The notes below the pieces were generated by a model. It was given only the letters and a program-made list of their open reading frames with translations, searched no databases and was not told the DNA's origin. Made by a program: the position numbers and the translations under genes. 64,000 nucleotides of DNA from Actinomycetota bacterium. GTDB lineage: Bacteria > Actinomycetota > Actinomycetes > Streptosporangiales > Streptosporangiaceae. The stretch is taken from contig JAJPIV010000135.1 in the NCBI GenBank assembly GCA_021324595.1, positions 26,571 through 90,570 of the forward strand, written 5' to 3'. Positions within the stretch are counted from its first letter, which is position 1. Each line of letters starts with the position of its first letter. Below are positions 33,878 to 43,505 of the stretch, one piece after another.

Positions 33878-34234
33878 CTAGCGGACCGGCTCCCGCCGCT
33901 CCTTGATCCGGGCCGCCCTGCCGCGCAGCGAGCGCAGGTAGTAGAGCTTGGCGCGGCGAACCTGACCGCGCGTGACGACCTCGATCGTGTCGATCGACGG
34001 TGAGTGCACGGGGAACGTCCGCTCGACGCCCACGCCGTAACTGATCTTGCGGACGGTGAACGTCTCCCGGGCCCCGCCGCCCTGACGGCGGATGACGATT
34101 CCCTGGAACACCTGGATTCTCGTCCGGTTGCCCTCGGTGACCCGCACGTGCACCTTCAGGGTGTCGCCGGGCCTGAAGTCCGGGATGTCCGACCGGACCT
34201 GCGCCTGCTCAAGCTCGGCAATCGCGGTGTGCAT
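33878..34234 (-). CDS. rplS: 50S ribosomal protein L19
   Basis: 118 residues: [38 protein letters not shown] and [21 protein letters not shown] are the L19 landmarks, ending in KIKERR-like [14 protein letters not shown]19 sits at the 30S-50S interface. It follows trmD by 115 bases. The 289-base gap downstream, between its stop and lepB, holds only the GC-rich upstream region of lepB and no feature I can name. Confidence 0.95.
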   Translation of the reverse strand: MHTAIAELEQAQVRSDIPDFRPGDTLKVHVRVTEGNRTRIQVFQGIVIRRQGGGARETFTVRKISYGVGVERTFPVHSPSIDTIEVVTRGQVRRAKLYYLRSLRGRAARIKERREPVR

Positions 34235-34349
34235 CGAATCTTGTCCTCGTCGCTCCCACGCGCACGCCTGCGAACGCGCTCAGGTGAACTGGCCGCCGAG
34301 GCGGCACGTGACCGCGCCCCGCCAGCCTGCCGGCACCGGGGCACGGCCT

Positions 34350-35264
34350 TCAGTGTGCCACATCCTCTCCGCCGGCCGCGAAGCCAGCGGCTGCCAGCAC
34401 CTCGCGGTCCCTGGCGTCCAGGGCCGACGCAGGCAGCCGCGCGGCAAGATCAGGCCGGTTCCGCGCGGTCCGGCGCAAGGCCTGGTCGCGCCGCCAGCGG
34501 GCGATGGCGCCGTGGTCGCCGGAGAGCAGCACGGCGGGTACCGCCATGCCGTGCCACACCCGGGGCCGCGTGTAGACCGGCCCCTCCACCAGGCCGCTCA
34601 TCGGCCCGCCGCCGGCGCCGAAGGAGTCGTCGGCGGCCGAGCAGGCGTTCCCCAGCACGCCAGGCAGCAGGCGGCAGATGGCGTCCACGATGACCAGCGC
34701 CGCCGGCTCCCCACCGGTGAGCACGTAGTCACCGATCGACACCTCGCGGACCGTCATCCGCGCGCGCGCGTACTCGGTCACCCGCGAGTCGATGCCCTCG
34801 TACCGCCCGCAGGCCACGATCAGGTGGGCGCCGCCGGCCAGCTCGGCCGCCATCGCCTGGGTGAAGGGGACGCCCGACGGAGTCGGCACGATCAGCACAG
34901 GCGCGGCCGCGGGCTCCGCCCCGGATCCGCGCACCGCCCCGGATCCGGGCACCGGCCCCGGGCCGCGCCCGGCTCGCGAGCCACCCGCACCCGGCTGGCC
35001 GGGCCTGGCCGGGGCCCCGGCCACCAGGCCGGCGGGCGGGCCCGCGAGGGCATCCAGCGCCTCGCCCCACGGCTCGGGCTTCATCACCATCCCGGGGCCG
35101 CCGCCGAAAGGCGCGTCATCCACCGTGCGATGCGGATCGTGAGCCCACGCGCGCAGGTCGTGGACCGCGATCGCGACGTCGCCTCGTGCGATCGCCTTGC
35201 CGATCAGCGACACGCGGAGCGCGGCGAAGAACTCGGGGAAGATCGTGACGATGTCGATGCGCAG
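34350..35264 (-). CDS. trmD: tRNA (guanine-37-N1) methyltransferase, apparent CTG start
   Basis: 304 residues if read from CTG 35262-35264, giving (M)RIDIVTIFPEFF, the exact family N-terminus. AGGAGGA stands six bases upstream. No ATG, GTG or TTG occurs in frame until ATG 35342, which lies inside rimM, has no Shine-Dalgarno sequence and would add 26 unconserved residues. The trefoil knot is VACGRYEGIDSRV and VSIGDYVLTGGEPAALV. FGGGPGMVMKPEP is the SAM loop region. An insert of about 45 residues (90-135, Gly/Pro/Ala-rich, partly encoded by 18-bp repeats) interrupts the N-terminal domain. It methylates G37 of tRNAs to prevent frameshifting. Member of the rpsP-khpA-rimM-trmD operon. Confidence 0.92.
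   Translation of the reverse strand: MRIDIVTIFPEFFAALRVSLIGKAIARGDVAIAVHDLRAWAHDPHRTVDDAPFGGGPGMVMKPEPWGEALDALAGPPAGLVAGAPARPGQPGAGGSRAGRGPGPVPGSGAVRGSGAEPAAAPVLIVPTPSGVPFTQAMAAELAGGAHLIVACGRYEGIDSRVTEYARARMTVREVSIGDYVLTGGEPAALVIVDAICRLLPGVLGNACSAADDSFGAGGGPMSGLVEGPVYTRPRVWHGMAVPAVLLSGDHGAIARWRRDQALRRTARNRPDLAARLPASALDARDREVLAAAGFAAGGEDVAH
34921..34956 (-). repeat. 18-bp tandem repeat (2 copies) in the trmD insert
   Basis: CCGGATCCGCGCACCGCC at 34921 and CCGGATCCGGGCACCGGC at 34939 on the plus strand, in frame, encoding Gly/Ser/Pro/Ala residues of the extra segment of TrmD. Confidence 0.55.
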
Positions 35265-35328
35265 CGCGGCTCCTCCTGTCCTGGGATGGCGGGCCCAGCC
35301 GGCCAGCGCCGGCCGCCCGGGCTGCCGG

Positions 35329-35856
35329 TCAGACAGCCGCATCCGGGTCGAGCAGCCCTGGCGGCGGGTCGATCACGAGCCTGCCACCGGGCAGGTCCAC
35401 CTCGGGCACGATCGCGGCGACGAACGGGATCAGGATCTCCGCGCCTGGCCGGGTGCCCGGCCCGCGGACGACGAGCAGGTCCTGCCCGTGGTGGAGGACA
35501 TCGGCAACGGTGCCCACGTGCTCGCCCCCCACGGTCTCGACCCGCAGGCCGGTGAGCTGGTGATCGTAGAACTCCTCGGGCCCGGCGAGCGGTTCCAGCT
35601 CGGCCGAGTCGATGACGAGGACCGTGCCGCGCAGCGCCTGCGCCGCGCTGCGGTCGTCGCATCCGGCGAACCGGACCAGCAGGCGGCCGGACTGCCACCG
35701 CGCCTCGGCGACGGTCAGCGGCCCGCGCTCGGCCGGATCGGTGGCCAGCACCGACCCGGCCGCGAAGCGGCGGTCCGGGTCATCGGTCCTCACCTCCACG
35801 GCGAGCTCGCCGCGCAGGCCGTGCGGGCGTCCGACCCTGCCAACGACCAGCCGCAT
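35329..35856 (-). CDS. rimM: Ribosome maturation factor RimM
   Basis: 175 residues. MRLVVGRVGRPHGLRGELAVE is the RimM N-terminus. The PRC-barrel half has EEFYDHQLTGLRVET and ILIPFVAAIVPEVDL. It assists 30S head assembly by binding S19. ATG 35856 follows the khpA TAG by four bases. The end overlaps the upstream frame of trmD but not its proposed CTG start, which lies 64 bases on. Confidence 0.93.
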   Translation of the reverse strand: MRLVVGRVGRPHGLRGELAVEVRTDDPDRRFAAGSVLATDPAERGPLTVAEARWQSGRLLVRFAGCDDRSAAQALRGTVLVIDSAELEPLAGPEEFYDHQLTGLRVETVGGEHVGTVADVLHHGQDLLVVRGPGTRPGAEILIPFVAAIVPEVDLPGGRLVIDPPPGLLDPDAAV

Positions 35857-35860
35857 CCGG

Positions 35861-36103
35861 CTAGCGCACCTCGCTGGAGTCGAGCAGGTCGACGCGGACG
35901 TAGGAGTCGCCGGCCAGGGAGCTGAGCACCGTGCGGAGCGCACGGGCGGTGCGCCCCCCGCGCCCGATCACCTTCCCGAGGTCATCCGGGTGAACCCGCA
36001 CCTGGAGGACCCGGCCCCGGCGCAGGTTGCGGCTGGAGACCCGGACATCGTCGGGATGGTCGACGATGCCCCGCACGAGGTGCTCGAGCGCCTCCTCAAG
36101 CAC
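35861..36103 (-). CDS. khpA: KH-domain RNA-binding protein KhpA
   Basis: 80 residues from GTG 36101-36103: VLEEALEHLVRGIVDHPDDVRV, then the KH signature LGKVIGRGGRTARALRTVL. GGAGG lies five bases upstream, and the start is one base after the rpsP stop. KhpA, often with KhpB/Jag, binds many RNAs and affects cell division and envelope growth in Gram-positives. Its place between rpsP and rimM is conserved in actinobacteria. Confidence 0.93.
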   Translation of the reverse strand: MLEEALEHLVRGIVDHPDDVRVSSRNLRRGRVLQVRVHPDDLGKVIGRGGRTARALRTVLSSLAGDSYVRVDLLDSSEVR

Positions 36104-36104
36104 C

Positions 36105-36638
36105 TCAGCCTCCGCCGGCGGGATCGGCGGGCTCGGCGCCTGCCTCCTTGCCGGCGGCCTTGCCCTTCCCTGCCTTGCCCGCGCCAGGCCCGCCCCCCTC
36201 GGCCCCGGCGGCCTGGCCGGCCCTGGCGGCCCTCCCGTCACCCGACTTCGGGGCAGAGGCCTTGGCCTTCCCCTTCGGCGCCGCCCCGGGCTCGGTCAGC
36301 GTCTCGGCGAGGGCTGCGGCGAAGGCTTCCTTCTTGTCCGTGCGCGGGGCGGCGGTCTTCAGCGTGCCCTCCGCGCCGGGCAGGCCCTTGAAGCGCTGCC
36401 AGTCCCCGGTCACCTCAAGGAGCTTGCGCACCGGATCGGTCGGCTGCGCGCCGACGGAGAGCCAGTACTGGGCGCGCTCCGAGTTGACCTCGATGAGCGA
36501 GGGCTCGGCCTTCGGGTGGTACTTGCCGATCTCCTCGATGGCGCGGCCGTCCCGCTTCGTGCGGGCGTCGGCGATGACGATCCGGTAGTAGGGCTCGCGA
36601 ATCTTGCCCATGCGCTTCAGCTTGATCTTGACAGCCAC
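36105..36638 (-). CDS. rpsP: 30S ribosomal protein S16 with a Lys/Ala/Gly-rich tail
   Basis: 177 residues: the S16 core [21 protein letters not shown] and [16 protein letters not shown] occupies the first 85-90, followed by a long Lys/Ala/Gly/Pro extension. Actinobacterial S16 often has such a tail, about twice the length of the E. coli protein. First gene of the rpsP-khpA-rimM-trmD operon; the 181 bases upstream contain the ffh terminator and presumably the operon promoter (CAGAAT near 36767-36772 on the minus strand is a weak -10 candidate). Confidence 0.95.
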   Translation of the reverse strand: MAVKIKLKRMGKIREPYYRIVIADARTKRDGRAIEEIGKYHPKAEPSLIEVNSERAQYWLSVGAQPTDPVRKLLEVTGDWQRFKGLPGAEGTLKTAAPRTDKKEAFAAALAETLTEPGAAPKGKAKASAPKSGDGRAARAGQAAGAEGGGPGAGKAGKGKAAGKEAGAEPADPAGGG

Positions 36639-36796
36639 GGCTGTGGTCTTCTCCCAGCGGATTCGGTGCGGGCGGGCGTTCGGAGTGGGGAACCGGACGC
36701 TCCTCCCCGCGTGGTACGGCGGCGACGAGAATGAGAGGGCCTCGCGGAGCCGATGGTTGCGTTCACATTCTGCCAGATGCGGCTGCGTGCGGCAGC

Positions 36797-36819
36797 CCGG
36801 CCGCCGGACCGGCGGCCGG
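36797..36819 (-). terminator. Strong hairpin directly after ffh
   Basis: CCGGCCGCC (36797-36805) pairs perfectly with GGCGGCCGG (36811-36819) around a five-base loop and abuts the ffh stop. A second stem, GGCTGC/GCAGCC at 36781-36797, follows at once. Tandem GC stems without a T tract are common actinobacterial terminators. Confidence 0.6.
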
Positions 36820-38613
36820 TCAGCGGCCCTTCTTGCCTCCCTTCCCGCGCCTGCCCTCCGGCCGCGCCGGATCGCGCGGCCTGGGCGCAGGCAGGCCGGG
36901 CACGGGCAGGCCGGGCACGGGCCGGCCGGGCAGGCCGGGCACGGGCCGGCCGGGCAGGCCGGGGAGCCGGAACCCCCGCGCGGTGACGGAGCCCGCCTCG
37001 CCGACCGGCCCGCCGCCGCCTGCCCTGTCCTTCCCGCCGAACGCCGGGGGAAGGCCCGAGGCTGCTCCCGGGCGCGCGTCCCTGGTCCCCGCGGCCGGCC
37101 CAGGGCTGCCCAGCCCGCCGCCGGCGAGCCCGGGGCGCAGATCGCCCGGGCCGCCGCCTGGGCCGGGCCCGGCGGTGCCGGGCACGCCGGGCCCGAACCC
37201 GGCGCCCCGGCGGTCGGCCCCGCCCCCGCTCCCGTTCGGCCGCGGGCCTGCCTTCCCCTTCTTCTTCCCCTTCGCCCTCTGGCCCCGGCGCATGCCCGGC
37301 AGCCCCGGCGTGCCGCCCATCATCTGCCGCATCAGCTTCTGGCCCTCCAGGAACCGGACGACGAGCGCGTTGACCTCGCCCACGCTGACGCCCGCCCCGC
37401 CGGCGATCCTCAGCCTGCGCGACCCGTTCAAGATCTTGGGATTCCTGCGCTCCTCCGGGGTCATCGAGCTGACGATCGCGGCCGCCCGGTCCAGGTCCTT
37501 GTCGCTGATCTGGCTGAGCATCTCGCGGTTCTGCGCCGCGCCGGGCAGCATCCCGAGCAGGTTGCTGATGGGGCCGAGCCGGCGGACCATGGCGAGCTGC
37601 TCGATGAAGTCCTCCAGCGTGAACCCCTCCGCGGAGGTGAGCTTGCCCGCCATCTCGGCGGCCTGCCGCTGGTCGAACGCGCGCTCGGCCTGCTCGATCA
37701 GCGTGAGGATGTCGCCGAGGTCCAGGATCCGGGATGCCATGCGGTCCGGGTGGAACAGGTCGAAGTCCTCAAGCTTCTCCCCGGTCGAGGCGAACATCAC
37801 CGGGCGCCCGGTGACCTGCGCGATCGACAGTGCCGCACCGCCCCTGGCGTCGCCGTCCAGCTTGGTGAGCACCACCCCGTCGAATCCGACCCCGTCGAGG
37901 AACGCATGGGCGGTCCGCACCGCGTCCTGGCCGATCATGGCATCGACGACGAAGAGGATCTCGTCGGGCTGCGTCGCGTCCCTGATCGCCTCGGCCTGGG
38001 CCATCATCTCCTCGTCGACGCCGAGGCGGCCCGCCGTGTCGATGATCACGATGTTGTTCAGCCTGCGCCTGGCCTCGCCGAGCGAGTCGCGCGCGACCCG
38101 CACCGGGTCGCCGACGCCGTTCCCCGGCTGGGGCGCGTAGACCGGCACGCCGGCCCGCTCGCCGAGCACCTGGAGCTGCTGCACCGCGTTCGGCCGCTGC
38201 AGGTCGGCCGCGACCAGCATCGGGGTGTTCCCCTGGCCGCGCAGCCACAGCGCGAGCTTGGCGGCGAGCGTGGTCTTGCCCGAGCCCTGCAGGCCGGCCA
38301 GCATGATCACGGTGGGCGGCACCTTGGCGAACCTGAGCCGCCGCGCCTCACCGCCGAGGATCCCGATCAGCTCCTCGTTGACGATCTTGATGACCTGCTG
38401 CGCGGGGTTGAGCGCCTGCAGGACCTCTGCGCCAAGGGCGCGCTCGCGCACGCGCGCGATGAAGTCGCGGGCGACCGGCAGCGCGACGTCCGCCTCCAGG
38501 AGGGCGACCCTGATCTCACGGCAGGTCGCGTCGATGTCCGCGGGAGAGAGCCTGCCGCGCCCGCGCAGCCCTGAGAAGACGCGGGTCAGCCGGTCGGATA
38601 GGGTCTCGAACAC
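36820..38613 (-). CDS. ffh: Signal recognition particle protein Ffh (SRP54)
   Basis: 597 residues from GTG 38611-38613. N domain, then G domain with [27 protein letters not shown] and [10 protein letters not shown]. The methionine-rich M domain ends near [18 protein letters not shown]. The last 110-120 residues are Gly/Pro/Arg-rich ([11 protein letters not shown] repeats) and end in a basic KGGKKGR. It binds signal sequences and 4.5S RNA and docks with FtsY, encoded just upstream (16 bases). The low-complexity tail is partly encoded by a 24-bp repeat. Confidence 0.94.
   Translation of the reverse strand: MFETLSDRLTRVFSGLRGRGRLSPADIDATCREIRVALLEADVALPVARDFIARVRERALGAEVLQALNPAQQVIKIVNEELIGILGGEARRLRFAKVPPTVIMLAGLQGSGKTTLAAKLALWLRGQGNTPMLVAADLQRPNAVQQLQVLGERAGVPVYAPQPGNGVGDPVRVARDSLGEARRRLNNIVIIDTAGRLGVDEEMMAQAEAIRDATQPDEILFVVDAMIGQDAVRTAHAFLDGVGFDGVVLTKLDGDARGGAALSIAQVTGRPVMFASTGEKLEDFDLFHPDRMASRILDLGDILTLIEQAERAFDQRQAAEMAGKLTSAEGFTLEDFIEQLAMVRRLGPISNLLGMLPGAAQNREMLSQISDKDLDRAAAIVSSMTPEERRNPKILNGSRRLRIAGGAGVSVGEVNALVVRFLEGQKLMRQMMGGTPGLPGMRRGQRAKGKKKGKAGPRPNGSGGGADRRGAGFGPGVPGTAGPGPGGGPGDLRPGLAGGGLGSPGPAAGTRDARPGAASGLPPAFGGKDRAGGGGPVGEAGSVTARGFRLPGLPGRPVPGLPGRPVPGLPVPGLPAPRPRDPARPEGRRGKGGKKGR
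36891..36968 (-). repeat. 24-bp minisatellite in the ffh 3' end
   Basis: The plus-strand unit GCAGGCCGGGCACGGGCCGG recurs at 36906, 36930 and (partial) 36954, with a shorter 15-bp copy at 36891. It encodes [12 protein letters not shown] repeats in the Ffh tail. Confidence 0.7.
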
Positions 38614-38629
38614 CTGGCGTGCTCCTCCG

Positions 38630-39784
38630 TTAGCTCCCGAGCAGGGCGTCGGCGAACGTCTCCGGGTCGAACGGGGCGAGGTCGTCCGGGCCCTCGCCGA
38701 GGCCGACCAGCTTGACCGGGACGCCGAGCTCCCGCTGGACCGCGATCACGATGCCGCCCTTGGCCGTCCCGTCCAGCTTGGTCAGCACTATCCCGGTGAC
38801 GTCCACGACCTCGGCGAACACCCTGGCCTGGCGCAGCCCGTTCTGGCCCGTCGTGGCATCGAGCACCAGCAGCACCTCGTCCACGGCGGCGTGCTTGTCG
38901 ATCACGCGCTTGACCTTGCCGAGCTCATCCATCAGCCCGGCCCGGGTGTGGAGCCGGCCTGCCGTGTCGACGATCACCGCGTCCACGCCGGCGGCGATCC
39001 CGGCGCGGACCGCCTCGAACGCGACGCTGGCCGGATCGGCGCCCTCGCGGCCGGCCCGGACCACGCGCGCCCCGACCCGCTCGGCCCAGGTCTGGAGCTG
39101 GTCGGCGGCCGCGGCACGGTACGTGTCGGCGGCGCCGAGCAGCACCGTCCGGCCGTCCCCGACCAGGATCCTCGCGAGCTTCCCGCACGTCGTGGTCTTG
39201 CCGGTGCCGTTCACGCCCACGATCAGCACGACGGCGGGGCGGTCGCCGTGCGGGGCCACCCGCAGGCCTCGGTCCAGGTCGGGCCCGGCCTGGGCGACCA
39301 GGTCATCCCGGAGCATCGCCCTGACCTGCGCCAGATCGCGGGTGCCGGCCACCTTGACCTGCGTCCGCAGCCGCTCCACCAGCGCGGCGGCCGGGCCCAC
39401 GCCCATGTCGGCGCCGATCAGGACCTCCTCGATCTCCTCCCACCGGGCCTCATCGAGCCTCCCCGAGGAGAGCAGGCCGAGCAGGACCGAGCCGAACGCG
39501 CTCTGGGACCTGGCGAGCCGGCCGCGGAGCCTGGCCATGCGCCCGGCCGACGGGGGCGGCGTCTCCACGACGCCGGCCGGGGCGGCCGCGGCTGCCGGCG
39601 CGGGGGGCGCGAGGGCCCCGGCCGCGGCCCCCGCCGCGGAGCCTGCCCGGCCGGGCGGCGCGCCCTGCCGCGGGGCCGCCGCCCGCGCGCCGCGGGCGCG
39701 CCTGCGGGCGGGGGCGACCAGCAGCGCGCCGCTCACGATCAGGACGAGCAGGACCACCCCGATGATGATCAGCACAGTTTCCAT
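38630..39784 (-). CDS. ftsY: Signal recognition particle receptor FtsY
   Basis: 384 residues. An N-terminal membrane helix (VLIIIGVVLLVLIVSGALL) anchors it, followed by an Ala/Pro/Arg-rich linker to about residue 75. The NG domain shows GVNGTGKTTTCGKLA, DTAGRLHTRAGLM, LDATTGQNGL and LTKLDGTAKGG. It receives the ribosome-SRP complex at the membrane. ATG 39784; TAA at 38630. In Streptomyces, ammonium-transport genes often intervene between ftsY and ffh; here they are adjacent. Confidence 0.95.
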   Translation of the reverse strand: METVLIIIGVVLLVLIVSGALLVAPARRRARGARAAAPRQGAPPGRAGSAAGAAAGALAPPAPAAAAAPAGVVETPPPSAGRMARLRGRLARSQSAFGSVLLGLLSSGRLDEARWEEIEEVLIGADMGVGPAAALVERLRTQVKVAGTRDLAQVRAMLRDDLVAQAGPDLDRGLRVAPHGDRPAVVLIVGVNGTGKTTTCGKLARILVGDGRTVLLGAADTYRAAAADQLQTWAERVGARVVRAGREGADPASVAFEAVRAGIAAGVDAVIVDTAGRLHTRAGLMDELGKVKRVIDKHAAVDEVLLVLDATTGQNGLRQARVFAEVVDVTGIVLTKLDGTAKGGIVIAVQRELGVPVKLVGLGEGPDDLAPFDPETFADALLGS

Positions 39785-39848
39785 GACGGCTCTCAGTCTG
39801 GCAGAAGCCGGCCACTGGCCGGGCCAGCCGTGCGGCGCCCCGGGCAGG

Positions 39849-42800
39849 TCAGCCGCTGGCCGGCTCGCGCAGCCGCTGGCTGACGACGGCGGAGACCCCG
39901 TCCGAGCGCATCGTGATCCCGTACAGCGAATCGGCGATCTCCATCGTCCGCTTCTGGTGAGTGATGATGATGAGCTGGGATGTGGCCCGCAGCTCCTCGA
40001 ATATCTCCAGCAGCCGCTGCACGTTCGTGTCGTCGAGGGCGGCCTCGACCTCGTCCATCACGTAGAACGGCGACGGCCGGGCCTTGAAGATCGCCACGAG
40101 GAAGGCGAGCGCGGTCAGCGCGCGCTCGCCTCCGGAGAGCAGCGACAGCCGCTTGACCTTCTTGCCGGGCGGCCTGGCCTCGAAGTCGATGCCGGTCGCC
40201 AGCATGTCGCCGGGCTCGGTCAGCACCAGCCTGCCCTCTCCGCCGGGGAAGAGCCGCGCGAAGATCCGCTCGAACTCCCTGGCGGTGTCGGCGTAGGCGG
40301 CGGCAAACGCCTGCTGCACCCGGTCGTCCACCTCCCTGACCACGGTGAGCAGGTCACGCCGGGTCTTGCGCAGGTCCTCGATCTGGGCGACCAGGAACGA
40401 GTGGCGCTCCTCCAGGGCGGCGAACTCCTCCAGCGCCAGGGGATTGACCCTGCCGAGCTGGTCGAGCTGGCGCTGTGCCGCCTCGGCGCGCCTCCGCTGC
40501 TCCGCCCGGTCATACGGAACCGGCGCCGCTCCCTCCGTCGCCGGGGGCACGGGCACGTCCGGGCCGTACTCCGCGGCCAGCGTCTGCGTGTCGATGCCCA
40601 GCTCCTGCGCCCTGGCCTCCGCCTGCTCCAGCCTGAGCCGCCTGCCCGCCCTGGCCACCTCGGTGCCGTGCGCGGCGCTGACCACCCGGTCGAGCTCGAG
40701 CGTTGCCTCGCGGATCCTCGCCCGGACCGCCTTCAGCTGCTCGTCCGTGCCCTGGTGGGCCGCCTCCGCCCGCTGGCGCTCCTCGTCGGCCAGCCGCAGT
40801 GACCGCTCGATCGCCGTCAGGCAGGCCCGCGCCCCAGCCGCCACCGCCGCCGCCACGGCCGCGTCCGCGGCACGCCGGCGCTCCCGTTCCTTCGACCGGG
40901 CGATGGCCTGCCGCTCGGCTGCCGCCGCGGCGGCGAGCGCGTCGGCCCGGCCGCTGATCGCGCGCAGCCGTTCCTCGACGGTGCGCACCTCGAGCCGGGC
41001 CTCCATCTCGGCGTTCCTGGCCGCAGCGGCGCTGTCGGCGAGTGCCTGCTTGGCGGCGGCCGCCTGCGCGGGCGGCCGGCCCGGCGCTGGCCCGCCCGCC
41101 CCGGCCTGGCCCGCCGCGGACTCGGCCGCGATCTTCGCCTCGATCTCGGCCAGCTGGCGGCGGCTGCGCTCCGCCGAGCGCTCGGCGGCGGCGATCGCCG
41201 CAGCCAGCCGACCGGCCTCGTCCTGCGCGGCGCGCGCCGCGCCGGCCAGCGCGCCCAGCCTGCCGGAGACCTCCGCCGCGGCCGCGTCCACCTCCTGCAG
41301 CGCCGCGAGCGCCCGCGCCAGCTCCCCCCTGGCGCGCTCTTCCTCGTCCACCGCGTCGGCGAGCTCGCGCTCGGCTCGCGCGCCAGCGGCCTCGGCCCGC
41401 GCCAGCTCGCCGGCAGCCTGCGCCGCGGCGGACCGCAGGCCGAGCAGGCTCTGGCCGCCCGGCGAGCCTCCCCGCGCCCAGTGCCCGCCGAGCAGGTCGC
41501 CGTCGGCCGTGACCACCGTCACCGCCGGATCGCGGCGCACGAGCTCCAGGCCGGCGGCCAGATCCGGCACGAACAGGACGCCGTTCAGCAGCCGCTCGAT
41601 CGCCGCGGCCAGCTCGCCCGGCGCCTTGACCAGGTCGGCGACGGGAAGAACGGACTGTTCGCCCGGATCGCCCGGCCGGCCAGCCGCGATGGCGCGGGCG
41701 GCGGCACCGCCGCCGCCCGGCGCCCGCCCCCCCGGCCCGCCGGCCCGCCCGGGCCCGGACCGACCGGGCCCGGCAGGCTCGCCGCCGGAGGCGACCACCA
41801 GCTCGGCCCGGCCAGCCCGCCGCTCCCGCAGCTCCCGCAGGATCGCCGCGGCGGCCTCCACATCCCGCACCGCGACCGCCGAGCCGGCAGCTCCGAGGGC
41901 GGCGGTGACCGCCTCCGCGGCCCCGTCCGCGACGTTGAGGAGCTCCGCGAGCGGGCCAAGCACCCCGGGGAACGCGCCATCGTCGGCCAGGAGCACCTCG
42001 GCGGCGTCCGCTCCCCGCCGGACCGCCTCCTCCAGGGCGGTCACCCGCGCGCGCAGCCCCGACCGCCGGTCGCTGATCTCGTGCTCGGCCGCCCGGAGGC
42101 TGGCCACCCGCTCCGACGCGGCGCGGACGGCAGCCGCAGCGCGCTCGTGAGCGGCGGCCAGCCCGGCCCGGTCCTCATCCCGGCCGCCGAAGCTGTCCTG
42201 AAGCTCGCCGTACTCCTGCTGCGCACGCTCGGCGCGGCCGCGGGCGGCGGCGAGCCCGGCGGCCAGCCGGGAGGCCTCCTCCTGGGCCGCGGCCAGCCTG
42301 CTGCGCGCCGCGCCCGCCTCGCTGCGCAGCCTGGCCAGGCGCTCGGCCCGCTCGGCGGCGCGGCGGGCGTCGGCCGCGATGGCCCGCTCCGCGTCGGCGA
42401 GCGCGCCCTCCGCGGCGGTCCGCGCCGCCACGGCGGACGCCAGCTGCTCGCGAGCCGCGGCCAGCCGCTGCGCCAGCGCGGCCTCCTGCTCGCGCAGCCC
42501 GGCCGCCTCGCGGCCGAGCTCCTCGGGGTCGCGGCCTGGCCTGGCGGGCTCGGGCGGTGCCGCCAGGTGCGAGTGCCGCTCGGCCGCCAGGTCGGCGACG
42601 GCGCGCAGGCGCTCGGCCAGCCCTGCGAGCGCGAAGTAGGTCCCCTGGGCCAGGGCGACCTGCGGCGCGTGCTGCTGCGCGGCGGCCTCGAGCTTCGCCT
42701 CGGCCCGCCTGGCCTCGTCGAGCGAGGCCTCCAGCGCGGCGCGGCGCGCCGCGGCCGCCGCCTCGTCGGCCTCGTCGCGTCGCAGTTCGGCGGTGAGCGT

Positions 42801-43505
42801 GACGTAGTCGTCGGCGAGCAGCCGGAGCCTGGCGTCACGGAGCTCGGCCTGGATCGCGGCGGCGCGGCGGGCGAGCTGCGCCTGCCGGCTGAGCGGCTTG
42901 AGCTGCCGGCCGAGCTCGGTGGTCAGATCGACGAGCCTGGTCATGTTCGCCTGCATGGCCTCGAGCTTGCGCAGCGCCTTCTCCTTGCGCCTGCGGTGCT
43001 TGAGGACGCCCGCCGCCTCCTCGACCAGGGCACGGCGCGCCTCGGGGCCGGCGTTCAGTATGTCGTCCAGGTGCCCCTGGCCGACGACCACGTGCATCTC
43101 GCGCCCGAGCCCGGTGTCCGAGAGGAGCTCTTGCACGTCGAGGAGCCGGCACTGGTTGCCGTTGATGGCGTACTCGCTTTGCCCGGTGCGGAACAGCAGC
43201 CGGCTGATCGTGACCTCGGCGTACTCGATCGGGAGCACCCCGTCGCTGTTGTCGATCGTGAGCGTGACCTCCGCCCGCCCGAGGGCGGGGCGCCCGGCCG
43301 TGCCGGCGAAGACGACGTCCTCCATCTTGCCGCCGCGCAGCGACTTGGCGCCCTGCTGGCCCATCACCCAGGAGAAGGCGTCGACCACGTTCGACTTCCC
43401 CGACCCGTTCGGGCCGACGACGCAGGTGATGCCGGGCTCGAACCGCAGCGTCGTGGCTGAGGCGAACGACTTGAATCCCCGCAAGGTGAGGGTCTTCAGG
43501 TACAA
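39849..43505 (-). CDS. smc: Chromosome segregation protein SMC
   Basis: 1218 residues from a TTG at 43503-43505, giving (M)YLKTLTLRGFKSFA, the family N-terminus; AGGAG lies ten bases upstream. GTG 43523 six codons earlier is an alternative. Walker A is GPNGSGKSN. Long Ala/Glu/Arg coiled coils (about 170-480 and 680-1020) flank a hinge (about 490-680) that carries an unusual Gly/Pro/Ala-rich insert of around 40 residues. The C-terminal head has the signature LSLLSGGERALTALAFL and Walker B FYVMDEVEAALDD. SMC with ScpAB compacts and aligns sister chromosomes. Confidence 0.94.
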   Translation of the reverse strand: MYLKTLTLRGFKSFASATTLRFEPGITCVVGPNGSGKSNVVDAFSWVMGQQGAKSLRGGKMEDVVFAGTAGRPALGRAEVTLTIDNSDGVLPIEYAEVTISRLLFRTGQSEYAINGNQCRLLDVQELLSDTGLGREMHVVVGQGHLDDILNAGPEARRALVEEAAGVLKHRRRKEKALRKLEAMQANMTRLVDLTTELGRQLKPLSRQAQLARRAAAIQAELRDARLRLLADDYVTLTAELRRDEADEAAAAARRAALEASLDEARRAEAKLEAAAQQHAPQVALAQGTYFALAGLAERLRAVADLAAERHSHLAAPPEPARPGRDPEELGREAAGLREQEAALAQRLAAAREQLASAVAARTAAEGALADAERAIAADARRAAERAERLARLRSEAGAARSRLAAAQEEASRLAAGLAAARGRAERAQQEYGELQDSFGGRDEDRAGLAAAHERAAAAVRAASERVASLRAAEHEISDRRSGLRARVTALEEAVRRGADAAEVLLADDGAFPGVLGPLAELLNVADGAAEAVTAALGAAGSAVAVRDVEAAAAILRELRERRAGRAELVVASGGEPAGPGRSGPGRAGGPGGRAPGGGGAAARAIAAGRPGDPGEQSVLPVADLVKAPGELAAAIERLLNGVLFVPDLAAGLELVRRDPAVTVVTADGDLLGGHWARGGSPGGQSLLGLRSAAAQAAGELARAEAAGARAERELADAVDEEERARGELARALAALQEVDAAAAEVSGRLGALAGAARAAQDEAGRLAAAIAAAERSAERSRRQLAEIEAKIAAESAAGQAGAGGPAPGRPPAQAAAAKQALADSAAAARNAEMEARLEVRTVEERLRAISGRADALAAAAAAERQAIARSKERERRRAADAAVAAAVAAGARACLTAIERSLRLADEERQRAEAAHQGTDEQLKAVRARIREATLELDRVVSAAHGTEVARAGRRLRLEQAEARAQELGIDTQTLAAEYGPDVPVPPATEGAAPVPYDRAEQRRRAEAAQRQLDQLGRVNPLALEEFAALEERHSFLVAQIEDLRKTRRDLLTVVREVDDRVQQAFAAAYADTAREFERIFARLFPGGEGRLVLTEPGDMLATGIDFEARPPGKKVKRLSLLSGGERALTALAFLVAIFKARPSPFYVMDEVEAALDDTNVQRLLEIFEELRATSQLIIITHQKRTMEIADSLYGITMRSDGVSAVVSQRLREPASG

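Noticed and set aside
41481..43460. Long plus-strand frame opposite smc
   Set aside because: Mirrors the coiled-coil codon pattern of smc; no motif and no ribosome-binding site.
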